64,000 nt of DNA from NCBI RefSeq assembly GCF_000003815.2, contig NC_049993.1, positions 9,019,135 through 9,083,134 on the forward strand. The letters are read 5' to 3'. Positions 30,985 to 41,547 of this stretch are shown one piece after another; the stretch's first letter is position 1, and each line of letters begins with the position of its first letter. Source of the stretch: Branchiostoma floridae. Its lineage: Eukaryota; Chordata; Leptocardii; Amphioxiformes; Branchiostomatidae. Position numbers and translations under genes: made by a program. The notes under the pieces were generated by a model. That model was not told the origin of the DNA. It did not search any database and worked only from the letters and a program-made list of their open reading frames with translations.

Positions 30985-31232
30985 CGTTCAGTGTGCATGT
31001 CGTACATCCGGGATATTGATTCTACAGGAAACCAAAAATCTCCGTTAACTGCAACCTGATTGGTCAGAATTATGGCCTTAGCCAATCAAAAATGTTTTAA
31101 GGTTAGAAATTGCATGTTGGGATGGCAATGGCGTTGTACGTGTGTGAATGATGCTGTCTTTGTTTCTTTTCGATTTTCCTCCGTTTCTCACCATTTTGGC
31201 TTGATTGTTAGTGATGTATTGCGTGTTCTGTG
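30985..31232. promoter_or_regulatory. Bidirectional promoter of NDUFAF2 (-) and ERCC8 (+)
   Basis: Only 248 bp separate the two start codons. CCAAT boxes face both ways: ATTGG in CTGATTGGTCAG (about 31058-31069) and CCAAT in AGCCAATCAA (about 31080-31089). ACCATTTTGGC near 31.19 kb may bind YY1. No TATA box is seen. From memory, the human ERCC8/NDUFAF2 pair shares the same head-to-head arrangement. Confidence 0.72.
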
Positions 31233-34200
31233 ATGCTGAACTTCCTGAGTTGTCGGGAGAATGGCACACTCGACCCGCTGGCGCTGGTTCGCGCCGAGAC
31301 GACCCGCCGAACCTTCAGCCTGGAGCTGAGCAAAGAACAGGACGTGAAGAGGATCCACGCGAGCGGCGCCAACTCACTGGACCTGGACCCGGCCGAGTCC
31401 AGATAGTGAGTATGGCCTAGGAAGGACTGTAAAAGTCTTAGTCTGGTAGCGTCCAATACAATGTAGTTGAAACTACGCTTTAAAACTATTTACCTGCATG
31501 TATGCAGGTATGGTTTTACGGGCGTGGGAAAATTTGGAAGCTGGGGATTTAGGGCGCTGTATCTCGAGAACGGATGGTGCGAGCACGACGATTTTTGGTA
31601 CGTGGGTTGGGGGTGGTGGCCTGACACTCAGGTTTGATTTTGGGCCTCCTGGCGTTTGAACTTGACATTGCAGGTGGCATTTTTGGTGTTTTGGGGGCAC
31701 TTTTGGCGCTGTGTGTCCGGAACGATACGCGCGATTGCAACGATTTTTGGTGCATGGGTGGGGGGTTGTTGCCTGTTGCCTAGGATTGACTTTGGGCCTT
31801 GCCGCGTTTGAACTTGACCCGGCAGGTCGAATTTTGTGTCCGGGAGGCAAAACTACCGAAGTCACGGGTTCCTCTCTCAGCACTCGGTGTCTAGTGCGGA
31901 AGGGGCCTTCCGCACTAGAAGTCTAGTGCCGACGTTACGTCCGCACTAGGTGTCCAGTGGTGAGTCGACTTCAGCACTGAAAACCCCCGATTCACCACTA
32001 GAAACCGAGTGCTGAGACTACCATCCGCACTAGAAAACGAGTGACGACAAATATTCCGCACTAGAAAACGAGTGACGACAAATATTCCGCACTTTGAAAC
32101 CGTGAGTGCTGACAGCCTGCCTCCGTTACGTTATTTACAGTTCCGGGCAGTTAAAGGTACACATATACAAATGTAATACATAAAAGAAGTGTAACAAAAC
32201 GTTCACCTTGAGCCTGAGAAAGCTGCGTATGGGAGGAAATATCCGTGTCGGGTTTTCAAAGAACAGTACATATCAATTATCTTTCTTATAAGTAGAACTG
32301 TCTAAACTGTCTGTAGCCGCCACGAATCAACAAATGATGCATGCGAACGATTGATTGAAAGTAGTCTGCAACTCAAACACGACAAAGGGAGCTGTAATTT
32401 ATTGGCATTTCATCTTCGTGAAATTTAGAAAAAGGGAACGAAGCTGACACACTGTTGACATGAGGTCATCATATACATAACACTATATACATGTAGGATG
32501 TAGCGTATGATACACACATGCTGTTTCGAGTTCCGACAGAGACAAGACTAGGGCAAAATTGATTTTAAATACTGAGTAAGTGACCGTCCGAAGGTGAGTA
32601 GGCGCTGCTGCATGTCAACTATGTGTTTGAGTAACGATTTGGACGCGAGCACTGGAAACCCAGTGCTAACGGTCTTAAAATGATAGTAGCACTCGGCTTC
32701 TAGTGCCGAAGTGGTCTTAGCACTCGGCCTCTAGTGCCGAAAAGTCACCGAGCACTAGAAATCCCAGTGCGGAACCCGTGACTTAGGTAGATCGGCACTC
32801 GGTTATCCAGTGCTCAAAGACCTCCGCACTGGGTAACCAGTGCTGAACGACCTTTGAACCACCCTTCCGCACTAGAAACCGAGTGCTGAGCGGAGATCAG
32901 CACTAGAAACCGAGTGCTGGACGGAGTTCGGCACTGGAAAACGAGTGCCGAGACAAGGTGTAGCTCTGGAATTCCAGTGCTGACGGGTCTTCAGCACTCG
33001 AACAAAGCCGTTCCGCACAGGAAATCCTGTGCGGAAGTTTCTTCCGTACTGGGCCCCGAGTGCCGACGCCAGTTTCTCCACGAATTCCGCACTGGGCGCC
33101 CAGTGCGGAACCCGTGACTTCGGTATACTTGCGTCCGGGAGGGGTATTTCCGGAGTTATGTCTTCTGAACGGTTGGTGCTGGCGCGATGATATTTGGCAC
33201 ATGTGTCGGCGATGGGTGAATAATTCTCAATTTTGATTTTGGCGCCCTTGGTGCTTGAACTTGACATTTTAGGTTACCTTTTGTGCGGGCACGGGGCGTG
33301 TGCTGTATCTCCGGAACGCAAGGTGCCATTGTGTTGCTATTTGGTACGTGAGTTGTTGGTGGTGTCCTGGTAGTGAGGTTTGATTTTGGGCCTCCTAGTG
33401 CTTGAACTTGATACTGTATAGGTTGACCCTGTTTTGGTGTGGTTGGGGCATCCCCCCAATATCTGCTTGGTTGCTGACGGTTGGGTTGGGTAGAACCATC
33501 ATCTGTTTTGGTTGATTGAGAGGTCTTTAAGTTTACACCTAGAACCATCATCTGGCCTGGGCCACCTTCAATGTATCAGGTTACTTTGTATCAACAGTGT
33601 CTGACCTGCCAGATGATATACTTAGTCTAGTATCTGTTGCTGTATTTGTTAGGTACAGTTTGAGTTTGCTTCTTAGTCCGAGTTTGTGGTGTTTTGAGAG
33701 CTGTGTAGTACTGGGTTTAATGTTCTGGTACAAGTTCCTTTACCCTGTTTGGCAATCAGCAGAAGATACAACTTTCTAAAGTGGAGGAGAACTGTATAGA
33801 GCTTGAGTGTAAGACAAAGGTATGTGTAAGATTTTTCCTGTTTCTTGTTGTTTCTTTGGGGATGCGATTTCCGTATTGTATGCAGGTAATTTGTAGTTTG
33901 GGGCTAGTCATATTTGCTTGATTTTTGGGCCTGCTTAATCTATAGTACAGGCAAGGTTAAGTGGTAGAGGCTTTGTTTTGTTTTAAATTTGGTATCGTTT
34001 GTTGCATTTTGTCACTGCAAAAATATGATGAAATTGTTTCCTCCTCTAAGCAGCTGCTCATTGATTTGGGGGGATGTTTGCTGGGTGTTCACTCTGACTA
34101 CGACAGCTTTCTGAACTTTTTAAAGTTGCCAGCAGCTTGCCATTTATGAATGGGATTGACAAGGACATTTTGAGTAGTAAATTCTGCTGTAAAATTTGGC

Positions 34201-37200
34201 TTAGGTACTTCAGGAGATTTAGGTTTTAGTTGGACGGATTGAACAAAATATCATACCACCCTAATGCTGCTGGATGGGGCCTACCACTATTCATATTGTC
34301 TATGGAACTACTGTAAAAATATAATTTTTCAAATTATGCAAATAACCTTCCAGTGTCAAGTGATATAACACTCCAGAAATAAATCTTTAATGAATATCAT
34401 TGGTACAATAAGGAGATTTAGCAGCTGCATTAGGTCAGTACATTGAAATAGGAAGATATCAGTACTGAATATATCATATGTGACAGAACAACTACATGGG
34501 CCATCTGACTCTGAGACCAAAAAAGGTAGGAAAAGTCGTCTCAATAACTTTAAGGTACTGTGGTTGGTTACATGCTTAAGAAATCCAAAATAATTAATGT
34601 TCATCCATGCCCAAACTTACACATTCTGAAAATGGAATTTCAGACTTTTGCATGGTGCACAACCAACACGGTAAAAATACGCAACCAGGGACGAAAAGGA
34701 AAAAAAATACACAATAGGTCTACAGACACCTAATACATTTCATGCAGGCCTGAGGTCTACGAACTCTTGTTCATAATGTGTGTGATCTCGAACTCCAAGC
34801 AGATGTAACGTTTTCGTCCAGCTGGGTTTCTTGTCAACCTCACCACACGCTTGGGGGGCTGTCAGAGAAGCCACCTGCAGTTCAAAAAGCTTCATACCTT
34901 TCACCTTAACATCTGCTTGGTGGTTTTATATTTTCGTTGATAACTAGGGGAAAAAATTAAAATCGCAGAAGTTTGACCAAGTGACATCCAACATGATGAT
35001 CAGACCTTTTTTCTGAGAAATCGGGTTAGAATCCAAAAGTTTCATCTTGTGTGTTATTTATAAATAGAGCTTGCGTGCAAACTAAGAAATACATGTTACT
35101 AAAGTGATACAGTCTGATATTTCTGTATAAAAATATTAAGATGAATAGGTTGAAACTAAAGTTTGTACGTTTTGTTCCAGTCTGTTATCCGGAGGTGCAG
35201 ATGGAGTGATTGCTGTTTATGACACCCACAACCTGTCAGGCACACCCAGCAGTACTGCTGAGGCTGTCTGTACAGTAGGAAGGTATGTCCCTCTTTATAA
35301 CCATTACAAAACATACACATTTACAGTTCCAAGTACACATGTGTAGTGACAGATATTTGGGGTGATATGTCAAAGCTGAAGACCTCTTACTTGTTAACTA
35401 ACAGTTTGCATAATAATGCATAGGCATGTCCTGTTTATGTCTCAGATGCCTTCACAACAGGGCTCTAGCCAGCTCGACATTTTTTTTCGTCAGCCAATTC
35501 CCATTGTCGCGAAAACACTATTCCAGGAGTAAGAGAGACTGAACTGAGACTTTGAAATCGGGTTTTAATGAGATTATCGTATGCGAAAGGGCACCGACAC
35601 ACATTGTCAACAATCATAACAATAGCAAAACAAACAGTGTGTGGCTTTTACGGCCGTGGTCGGCGTCCCCAAGCAGCCTGTAGCTTCCACCAAGGAGCTT
35701 TTATCAGATTTTGTCTGTCAAAGTTGACGGATTGGTTTTAAAATTTTTCCGTCACACGCAGCAAATTTCCGTCAATTGACGGAAAAACGGACACTGGCTA
35801 GAGCCCTGCTTCACCATGACAAATATAATACCAATACCAGTAATTCTTGTCACTGCACATGCACACTTTGAATTGTGAGCTTGCTTGCTGCTAAAAATAC
35901 CTTAAGGTATAACACCTGTCCAGTTTTGTACAGCAAGTACAAGCTCTGTAACTTGTAAGCCCAGACTGATGTGATAGGTCTTATCCACCCACACTGGGGT
36001 GGACCTATTTTGTGACACACCACCTTTCATTGTGAACAGTTTTATCAGAAAAATACATTGTATAGCCTAATCTCCAAGCAGACCAAATCATCTCACAGGG
36101 ATTGCTGCCATTTGCTGGTCAAGACTATGTCCTACTACCATGCCACAGAAGGGCATACTCTTGGCTGGCAATTTTGCCACTGGAAGATCTGCTTGTCAAG
36201 GAACATTATGATTTTCCCTGCTTTGAGATAAGCCACCACTCTCTCCCTCCCCCCAGGTCCCACCGCCATGTGCACAAGTACAGTGTGGAGACAGTCCGCT
36301 GGTACCCACACGACACCGGGCTGTTTACATCCAGCTCCATGGACAAGACACTGAAGGTGTGGGACACCAATGCCCTGCTGCCTGCCGAGGTCTTCCAGTT
36401 CGAGGGCACGGTGTACTCACACGCCATGTCTCCTGTAGCCAAGAAACACTGCCTCATCGCAGGTGGGTTAAAGTTACATATTGCCTTAGTAACCTCTGCT
36501 TCGTCTGGTTAGTTTGAACAAGTTGAGCTTCTCTAGAGCATGATGTTTCAGCCTAATTCATGTAACACGTACATCATGTAAGTGGCTTTTGTGTCATGTT
36601 ATGTGGCGACAAAGGAATTGACCATTATACTTACATTTTCATACATTATTGGCACATTGATAATACCTCAAAGATGTATCCTTAAAAGTTAGATGCCTAG
36701 TTGGTGGTGTGTTTTTCTCTAATCATTGAAGCAATTTTTTTCATCCCCAGTTGCTACCATGACCTCCATTGTGACCCTATGTGATCTGAAGTCTGGGTCA
36801 TCCACACACATACTGAAGGGTAGGTCCTTTTTTTACATGAATGGAATTGCTATGTGATATGCAGGTATAGATGATACCATTATGATAACTTTGCACATTG
36901 TAGCTATATGATGATAAGTACCCGCATCCCTTGCTTTCCTTCCTAGACCCTGTCGTGGTCTAGGTGCAGGTAGACATCAGAAGTCAGATTTATTTGTAAA
37001 ACATCGCAGCCTATAGTATAGGCTACACAACTTCAATTTTACATTAACTAACCTATACATACATGTGGTATTTGAGCCCTGACCGTGCATAGGTTTTGTT
37101 GAGAGTGTCAGTATTATTAGTATCATATCTTTTCTGTATCCAGGTCACCGAGCAGCGGTGAAGTGTGCCCGCTGGTCTCCCAGGAACCCGTACCTGCTGG

Positions 37201-40200
37201 CCACGGGCAGCCAGGACAACAAGGTACTGCTGTGGGACGTGCGGAGTGCCAAGAGCAGCCTCATGTCACTGGACCAGCACAATGGGGAGCTGGCAACCAG
37301 CACTGCGGCAGGTCAGTAGGTCAGGGGTCACCAGGTCAGGGGTCACGAGGTCAGGTGTTAGTGCTGTTAGCCTCATGTCACTGGACCAGCACAATGGGGA
37401 GCTGGCAACCAGCACTGCGGCAGGTCAGTAGGTGAGGGGTGACCAGGTCAGGGGTCACGAGGTCAGGTGTTAGTGCTGTTAGCCTCATGTCACTGGGCCA
37501 GCACAATGGGGAGCTGGCAACCAGCACCGCAGCAGGTCACGAGGTCAGGGGTCACGAGGTCAGGTGTTAGTGCTGTTAGCCTCATGTCACTGGACCAGCA
37601 CAATGGGGAGCTGGCAACCAGCACCGCAGCAGGTCAGTAAGTCAGGGGTCACGAGGTCAGGGGTCACAAGGTCAGTTGTTAGTACTGTTAGCCTCATGTC
37701 ACTGGACCAGCACAATGGGGAGCTGGCAACCAGCACTGCCGCAGGTCAGTAGATCAGGGGTCACGAGGTCATCTGTTAGTAGTGTTAGTACAATAGCAGC
37801 CTCATGTAACTCGCAATGCATCCTGTCTTATCTTGGACTGTTCTCCTACCTCTAGGTAGGGTTCTTTAAAGAATACCATGCCAGGATATGCAAGACTTTC
37901 GTGTGTGTGGAAGGGTCTTAGATCTTCTCTCTGGCTTCTCTATGCATGCATGTTACTATTTATGTGTTGATCTATGCTGATTCACAACACATGTTACAAT
38001 ACTGTTAATAGTAGTGTCAAAATGTACTCTATCAATGAAGACATCCTTTCCTCATTTCTACAGTGAACACTGCCCATAACGGCCATGTGAACGGTTTGTG
38101 CTTCACACCTGAGGGGCTCCACCTCCTGAGCTTTGGCACTGACCACCGGCTCAGACTGTGGGACACGGCTACTGGCAGGAACACACTGGTCAGTGGCATG
38201 GGCACCCCTTCATGTAGAGCTTTGCTTGAGCTAAACTAGTATAGTAGTGCATTTCTCTACTATCTAAGCATTTTCTGTGACGAAGTCTATTTTTATGAGA
38301 CACTCCTGTATTTTTCTTGATCTATGTTTCCCAAAGGTAAAAGTTTGAAACATAATGTTTTTGCTGGTGTGTTCTTCTTTTTTTTCTTCTGTCATAAACC
38401 AATCAGAACTTAGTATAGCTAGTGACATTAGCATATTAGCTGTTACAGCAAATATGAACAATTACAGGATTGCAATAGCAAAACCTGTATCGGTAATTAC
38501 AGGTTTGTGATAGGAAAACCTGTGAAAGGCAAATTACTTGGAGGGAAACATCCTGCATTTTCTCGAAAATGTCACCTTTCCAGCTTTCTTTTAGATTCTA
38601 GTATTAGTAAGTGTAAAGTAGAAATGTCAAGTCACATTGGTCATGAGCCTGGGTATGTTTCCTAGTCACCACATTGAATGATATATTTTGTAGTTTTTAT
38701 GAAAAGTGGATTGAATCAGACACCAACAGATAGAATCCCGTTCAAACATTATTTTTGTCCATACCCAATACAAGGGTTTTACATGTTCAGACTTTTAAAC
38801 ATATACATAGATACAGGTACACACTTTTCCTCTATAGGTAACTACGGGAAATCTGCAATGATAGTAAGAAGTCTGTTCAGTTCACGTTCTCGCGTGCNNN
38901 NNNNNNNNNNNNNNNNNNNNNNNNNNNNNNNNNNNNNNNNNNNNNNNNNNNNNNNNNNNNNNNNNNNNNNNNNNNNNNNNNNNNNNNNNNNNNNNNNATG
39001 TTCGACTTTTAACATATCTAGATACAGGTCACACTTTTCCTCTATAGGTGAACTACGGGAAAATCTGCAATGATAGTAAGAAGTCTGTTCAGTTCACGGT
39101 CTCGCGTGGCTCGTCCCCTGACGTGGTGTTCGTTCCGGACGACAGTTCCATCGCGATGTTTGACGTGTTCGGCGGGACCAGTCTACACCGGTTGGTGGGG
39201 CACTACAACTACGTGCAATGCTGTGTCTTCAACCCTGATACTCAGGTACAAAGCTACTTAAACCGTTAAACCATCCCCTTGCTGCCTTACTTAATAACCA
39301 CTAGAGAAATGTTTTTTTAGGGATCAGCCAATACCTACAGGTCACTGAGCTCTGTTGAATATGATAGATCTAAAGAATTTGTGTTGCATCTTGCCTTGTA
39401 ATCAATGAATATGGCCAAACATCCGTAACTTAATATGTTTGCTTTAGTTTTTCTTAAATTTTCTGACAACTACGTGCAATGTTGTGTCTTCAACCCTGAT
39501 ACTCAGGTACCACTGATTCCTTCAAAGGAAAACTCTGGGAATGTCTAGGTGACCCTTAAGCATACACTCACCCTGACCTCTTGCTGTAGATATTGTTGTT
39601 GATGACTATTGTAGATACTATGTCGGCTATCTTGTACCATGTATGTATAAAAGTTCTTTTATTGGTGTACTTAGAATATTGTTATTGATAAGTATCCTGT
39701 CCTTGTCCAATTTTGTTTTGTGTGGCAAGGGTTTTAGAACTGTAATCAATTTTAGTTCTTTTCAAATTTCCTGACAATTTTCTTTATTTTGAGCCCAGCA
39801 AACTACTTTGTTATGTTACATGTACTGTTTGTTCTACTGCAGGAGCTGTACAGCGGGGGGAGTGACAGTAATATCCTGGTGTGGGTGTCTGATCTGTGAC
39901 ATGTTTATTGTACTGTACCTGTATTTTCTACTGCAGGAGCTGTACAGCGGGGGGAGTGACAGTAATATCCTGGTGTGGGTGCCTGATCTGTAACATGTTT
40001 ATTGTACTGTACCTGTATTTTCTACTGCAGGAGCTGTACAGCGGGGGGAGTGACAGTAATATCCTGGTGTGGGTGCCAGATCTGTAACATGTTTATTGTA
40101 CTGTACCTGTATTTTCTACTGCAGGAGCTGTACAGCGGGGGGAGTGACAGTAACTTACTGGTGTGGGTGCCTGATCTGGGTCATGTTTATTGTACTGTAC

Positions 40201-41547
40201 CTGTATTTTCTACTGCAGGAGCTGTACAGCGGGGGGAGTGACAGTAACTTACTGGTGTGGGTGCCTGATCTGGGTCATGTTTATTGTACTGTACCTGTAT
40301 TTTCTACTGCAGGAGCTGTACAGTGGGGGGAGTGACAGTAATATCCTGGTGTGGGTGCCTGATCTGTAACATGTTTATTGTACTGTACCTGTATTTTCTA
40401 CTGCAGGAGCTGTACAGTGGGGGGAGTGACAGTAACTTACTGGTGTGGGTGCCTGATCTGGGTCATGTTTATTGTACTGTACCTGTATTTTCTACTGCAG
40501 GAGCTGTACAGCGGGGGGAGTGACAGTAACTTACTGGTGTGGGTGCCTGATCTGGGTCATGTTTATTGTACTGTACCTGTATTTTCTACTGCAGGAGCTG
40601 TACAGTGGGGGGAGTGACAGTAATATCCTGGTGTGGGTGTCTGATCTGTAACATGTTTATTGTACTGTACCTGTATTTTCTACTGCAGGAGCTGTACAGT
40701 GGGGGGAGTGACAGTAACTTACTGGTGTGGGTGCCTGATCTGGGTCATGTTTATTGTACTGTACCTGTATTTTCTACTGCAGGAGCTGTACAGTGGGGGG
40801 AGTGACAGTAACTTACTGGTGTGGGTGCCTGATCTGGGTCATGTTTATTGTACTGTACCTGTATTTTCTACTGCAGGAGCTGTACAGTGGGGGGAGTGAC
40901 AGTAACATCCTGGTGTGGGTGCCAGATCTGGGTCATGTTTATTGTACTGTACCTGTATTTTCTACTGCAGGAGCTGTACAGTGGGGGGAGTGACAGTAAC
41001 TTACTGGTGTGGGTGCCTGATCTGGGTCATGTTTATTGTACTGTACCTGTATTTTCTACTGCAGGAGCTGTACAGTGGGGGGAGTGACAGTAACATCCTG
41101 GTGTGGGTGCCAGATCTGGGCAGGGGGGAGGATTATGAAGAGTCCAAAAAACAGGTTAAGATTCTACTTTCAAAGCCCTTTCAAAAAGTCTGCATTCAAT
41201 TTTTGAAAGCTCACTAAGTTCTACATCTTCACTCATGATGTATGTGAATTCAGATATGATCCTCCTTGATTGTATGTCTGTTATGTTTAGGATATTATTC
41301 TTCACCGGAGATGTATAGTGCCTCAAATGTTTTGGTGTAATGTATTTAAGAGACACAATAAGAAATGCCATGTCACAGTGGATTTTTAAATCTCAGCAAA
41401 AAGTATATACATGTATTCGTGTGTGACTTCCATGTGAGATGTTAAACAAACTTTTTTCATTCTCTTGTTTTGTAGAAAGCAGAGCCAAGCCAGAGAAGCC
41501 AGAATCTCCAGGCATATCAGGACACATGGAGCAGTGATGAGGATTGA
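31233..41547 (+). CDS. ERCC8: DNA excision repair protein ERCC8 / CSA (WD40 substrate receptor of CRL4)
   Basis: CSA is the WD40 receptor of a DDB1-CUL4 ubiquitin ligase acting in transcription-coupled repair. Nine exons, 31233-31405, 35181-35282, 36257-36462, 36751-36819, 37144-37311, 38064-38188, 39048-39245, 41065-41154 and 41476-41547, close in phase to 400 aa (human 396). Matches to human are clear: [114 protein letters not shown] and the terminal DTWSSDED. The start is the Met aligned with human Met1. Oddities: exon 5 and exon 8 each sit at one end of a tandem array copying the exon edge and its splice site. Confidence 0.95.
31856..33123. mobile_element. 1.27-kb TA-flanked element packed with short hairpins
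   Basis: The left end CCGAAGTCACGGGTTCC and right end GGAACCCGTGACTTCGG are perfect inverted repeats of 17 bp, flanked by TA (31854-31855 and 33124-33125). Inside are two clusters of about 22-nt near-palindromes of the form GCACTnG-AAA-CnAGTGC (about 31878-32117 and 32650-33118), separated by about 530 bp of AT-rich sequence. A third, internal copy of the terminal sequence is at about 32778-32797. No coding region is visible. A non-autonomous Tc1/mariner-like element is the simplest reading. Confidence 0.75.
32650..33118. repeat. Cluster of about 14 near-palindromic 22-nt hairpin units
   Basis: Successive units such as AGCACTGGAAACCCAGTGCT, CCGCACTAGAAACCGAGTGC, CCGCACAGGAAATCCTGTGC and CCGCACTGGGCGCCCAGTGC occur with spacers of 5-30 nt. 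Each can form a stem of 7-9 bp with a small loop. Stems vary by compensating changes (GCACT/AGTGC versus GCACA/TGTGC). A smaller cluster of 6-7 units is at 31878-32117. Confidence 0.8.
33432..35180 (+). other. Remainder of ERCC8 intron 1, no gene seen
   Basis: T-rich sequence with no ORF having splice or domain support. A diverged CCTGAGGTCTACGAACTCTTG near 34.75 kb resembles the right end of a repeat family seen at 46.5 and 62.1 kb. Confidence 0.5.
35458..35808. mobile_element. 351-bp hAT-type MITE in ERCC8 intron 2
   Basis: Termini CAGGGCTCTAGCCAG and CTGGCTAGAGCCCTG are perfect 15-bp inverted repeats. Flanks CTTCACAA and CTTCACCA form an 8-bp target duplication with one mismatch, as for hAT. 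The inner sequence contains GTCAATTGACGG palindromes. Confidence 0.87.
37259..37800 (+). repeat. 112-bp tandem repeat across the ERCC8 exon 5 donor
   Basis: The unit holds the last 53 nt of exon 5 (from CCTCATGTCACTGG), the G|GTCAGT donor and about 59 bp of intron rich in GGTCAGGGGTCACGAG. Copies start at 37259 (the real exon edge), 37371, 37483, 37580 and 37692, with a truncated sixth start at 37799. The third unit has lost about 15 bp. Most copies keep the donor and a TGTTAG acceptor-like end upstream, so a 53-nt frameshifting cassette could be included by mis-splicing. Confidence 0.92.
38757..38897 (+). repeat. Partial copy of ERCC8 exon 7 beside the gap
   Basis: From about 38838 the sequence repeats the intron end and first 60 nt of exon 7 that reappear at 39027-39107, with single-base losses (GTAACTACGGGAAATC versus GTGAACTACGGGAAAATC). 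The copy runs straight into 100 N. Indel-type differences next to a gap suggest an unmerged contig overlap rather than a real duplicate exon. Confidence 0.75.
38898..38997. other. Assembly gap (100 N)
   Basis: Exactly 100 N between two near-identical copies of the start of ERCC8 exon 7. The gap may be artificial. Confidence 0.98.
39466..39510 (+). repeat. Duplicate of the ERCC8 exon 7 end with its donor
   Basis: ACAACTACGTGCAATGTTGT and the next 24 bases repeat the last about 40 nt of exon 7 and its CAG|GTAC donor (39207-39250) with one mismatch, about 260 bp downstream. There is no gap here, so this copy is likely real. Confidence 0.88.
39803..41118 (+). repeat. 94-bp minisatellite, 14 copies, across the ERCC8 exon 8 acceptor
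   Basis: Each unit contains about 40 bp of intron (GTACTGTACCTGTATTTTC, then TACTGCAG acceptor) and 54 nt of exon 8 coding [10 protein letters not shown](I/L)LVWV(P/S)DL. Acceptors precede 39843 and every 94 bp to 41065. Only the last copy continues into the rest of exon 8 and a GTTAAG donor. Earlier copies run into TGA or TAA, or into a shifted frame, because 94 is not a multiple of three. Variants (ATCC versus TTAC, TGTAAC versus TGGGTC) mark at least two unit types. Confidence 0.96.

Larger units (their letters stand above)
31558..33431 (+). repeat. Four about 150-bp tandem units, interrupted by a TA element
   Basis: Units at about 31558-31709, 31710-31848, 33147-33299 and 33300-33431 share ACG(A)TTTTTGGTACGTGGGT-like and TTTGGGCCTCCTGGCG-like blocks followed by TTGAACTTGAC. 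All lie in ERCC8 intron 1. The inserted element at 31856-33123 splits the array in the middle. Looser relatives of the unit occur at 45.5-46.2 and 58.9-59.6 kb. Confidence 0.7.

Noticed and set aside
31878-33118. Short hairpins as microRNA precursors
   Set aside because: Stems of 7-9 bp are far too short for a microRNA precursor, and they are clustered repeats within a transposon-like unit.
33156-33551. Minus-strand Pro/Thr/Lys-rich frames at 31.5-33.6 kb
   Set aside because: They follow the 150-bp tandem units and hairpin element; composition reflects the repeats.
39843-41118. Regular repeats as a CRISPR-like array
   Set aside because: Units are whole-length tandem copies with no unique spacers, and lie in a eukaryotic gene.
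39808-41217. Series of overlapping frames with repeated YCRSCT and SGGSDSN segments as a repeat protein
   Set aside because: They are the 94-bp minisatellite read in several frames; 94 is not a multiple of three and each frame soon stops.
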